This document shows, piece by piece, positions 34,487 to 34,540 of a stretch of 34,540 nt of DNA. The translations under genes were made by a program, and so were the position numbers. Origin of the DNA: Terriglobales bacterium (GTDB taxonomy: Bacteria; Acidobacteriota; Terriglobia; Terriglobales; Acidobacteriaceae); contig JANWKU010000060.1 of assembly GCA_025451215.1 (NCBI GenBank), positions 1-34,540 of the forward strand, written 5' to 3'. Within the stretch, counting starts at the first letter, position 1. Every line of letters begins with the position of its first letter. The notes below the pieces were generated by a model that did no database searches, was not told the DNA's origin, and was given only the letters and a program-made list of their open reading frames with translations.

Positions 34487-34540
34487 ACCTGTCCTACGAT
34501 TACCCGCCTGTACAGTGGAATCCATTCGAGTTTGTGGGCA

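Noticed and set aside
1-34540. CRISPR arrays, tRNA/rRNA genes, riboswitches, complete insertion sequences
   Set aside because: No regularly spaced repeats, no tRNA cloverleaf elements and no transposase-like frames were seen by eye in intergenic regions.

Overview
The window is a surface-polysaccharide (exopolysaccharide, O-antigen or S-layer-glycan type) biosynthesis region. Its large beta-propeller/lectin/IPT secreted protein, SD-poor starts, frequent GTG/TTG starts and moderately GC-rich coding style resemble Acidobacteriota (Terriglobia-like). That assignment is inferred from gene style, because no rRNA or marker gene is present. About 28 genes are supported, all on the minus strand except one glycosyltransferase at 4459-5256. 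I see no tRNA, rRNA, CRISPR array or complete transposon.

Layout, left to right. (1) 1-3010: the N-terminal 1003 codons of a secreted beta-propeller / chitobiase-like / lectin-like / IPT protein, cut by the window edge. (2) 3400-10746: a lipid-linked-sugar style block with three polyprenyl-phosphate-mannose-synthase-like GT2 enzymes, two multi-spanning GT-C proteins and a UGM-like flavoenzyme. (3) 10812-17240: a DUF4038-type glycoside hydrolase, two GT2 enzymes, a two-module Cys-rich protein of unknown function and a Wzx-type flippase. (4) 17453-26749: a methyltransferase followed by a nucleotide-sugar modification block: class III aminotransferase, PIG-L deacetylase, glucose-1-phosphate cytidylyltransferase-like enzyme, 2-oxoglutarate/Fe(II) oxygenase, TylC3-type C-methyltransferase, SDR, M28-fold DUF4910 protein and RmlC-like epimerase. 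(5) 26860-34166: a CE4-like deacetylase, a FemAB/GNAT protein, a second Wzx flippase, a GT4, a GmhA-like isomerase and a GT2. At the right edge, a 70-codon C-terminal gene remnant and a strong palindrome mark a broken upstream gene.

How the genes fit together. Within block 4 the order C-methyltransferase, oxygenase, RfbF-like, PIG-L, aminotransferase is tightly packed, with 18-52 bp gaps or 4-bp ATGA/GTGA overlaps, and is preceded by a 398-bp gap carrying a good sigma-54 (-24/-12) promoter match. I infer that it makes a branched, oxidised and possibly aminated deoxysugar. The cytoplasmic GTs would build a repeat unit on a lipid carrier, the two flippases would export lipid-linked units, and the GT-C proteins would add sugars on the outer face from polyprenyl-phosphate donors made by the GT2 enzymes. 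No initiating phosphoglycosyltransferase, recognisable Wzy polymerase, Wza/Wzc export machinery or NDP-glucose 4,6-dehydratase is in the window, so the system must continue outside it.

Most noteworthy for follow-up: the duplicated Cys-motif protein (14474-15601), the dehydratase-less sugar pathway with a 2OG oxygenase, the sigma-54 site, the GT2/flavoenzyme/GT-C set, and the truncated gene plus palindrome at the right end.
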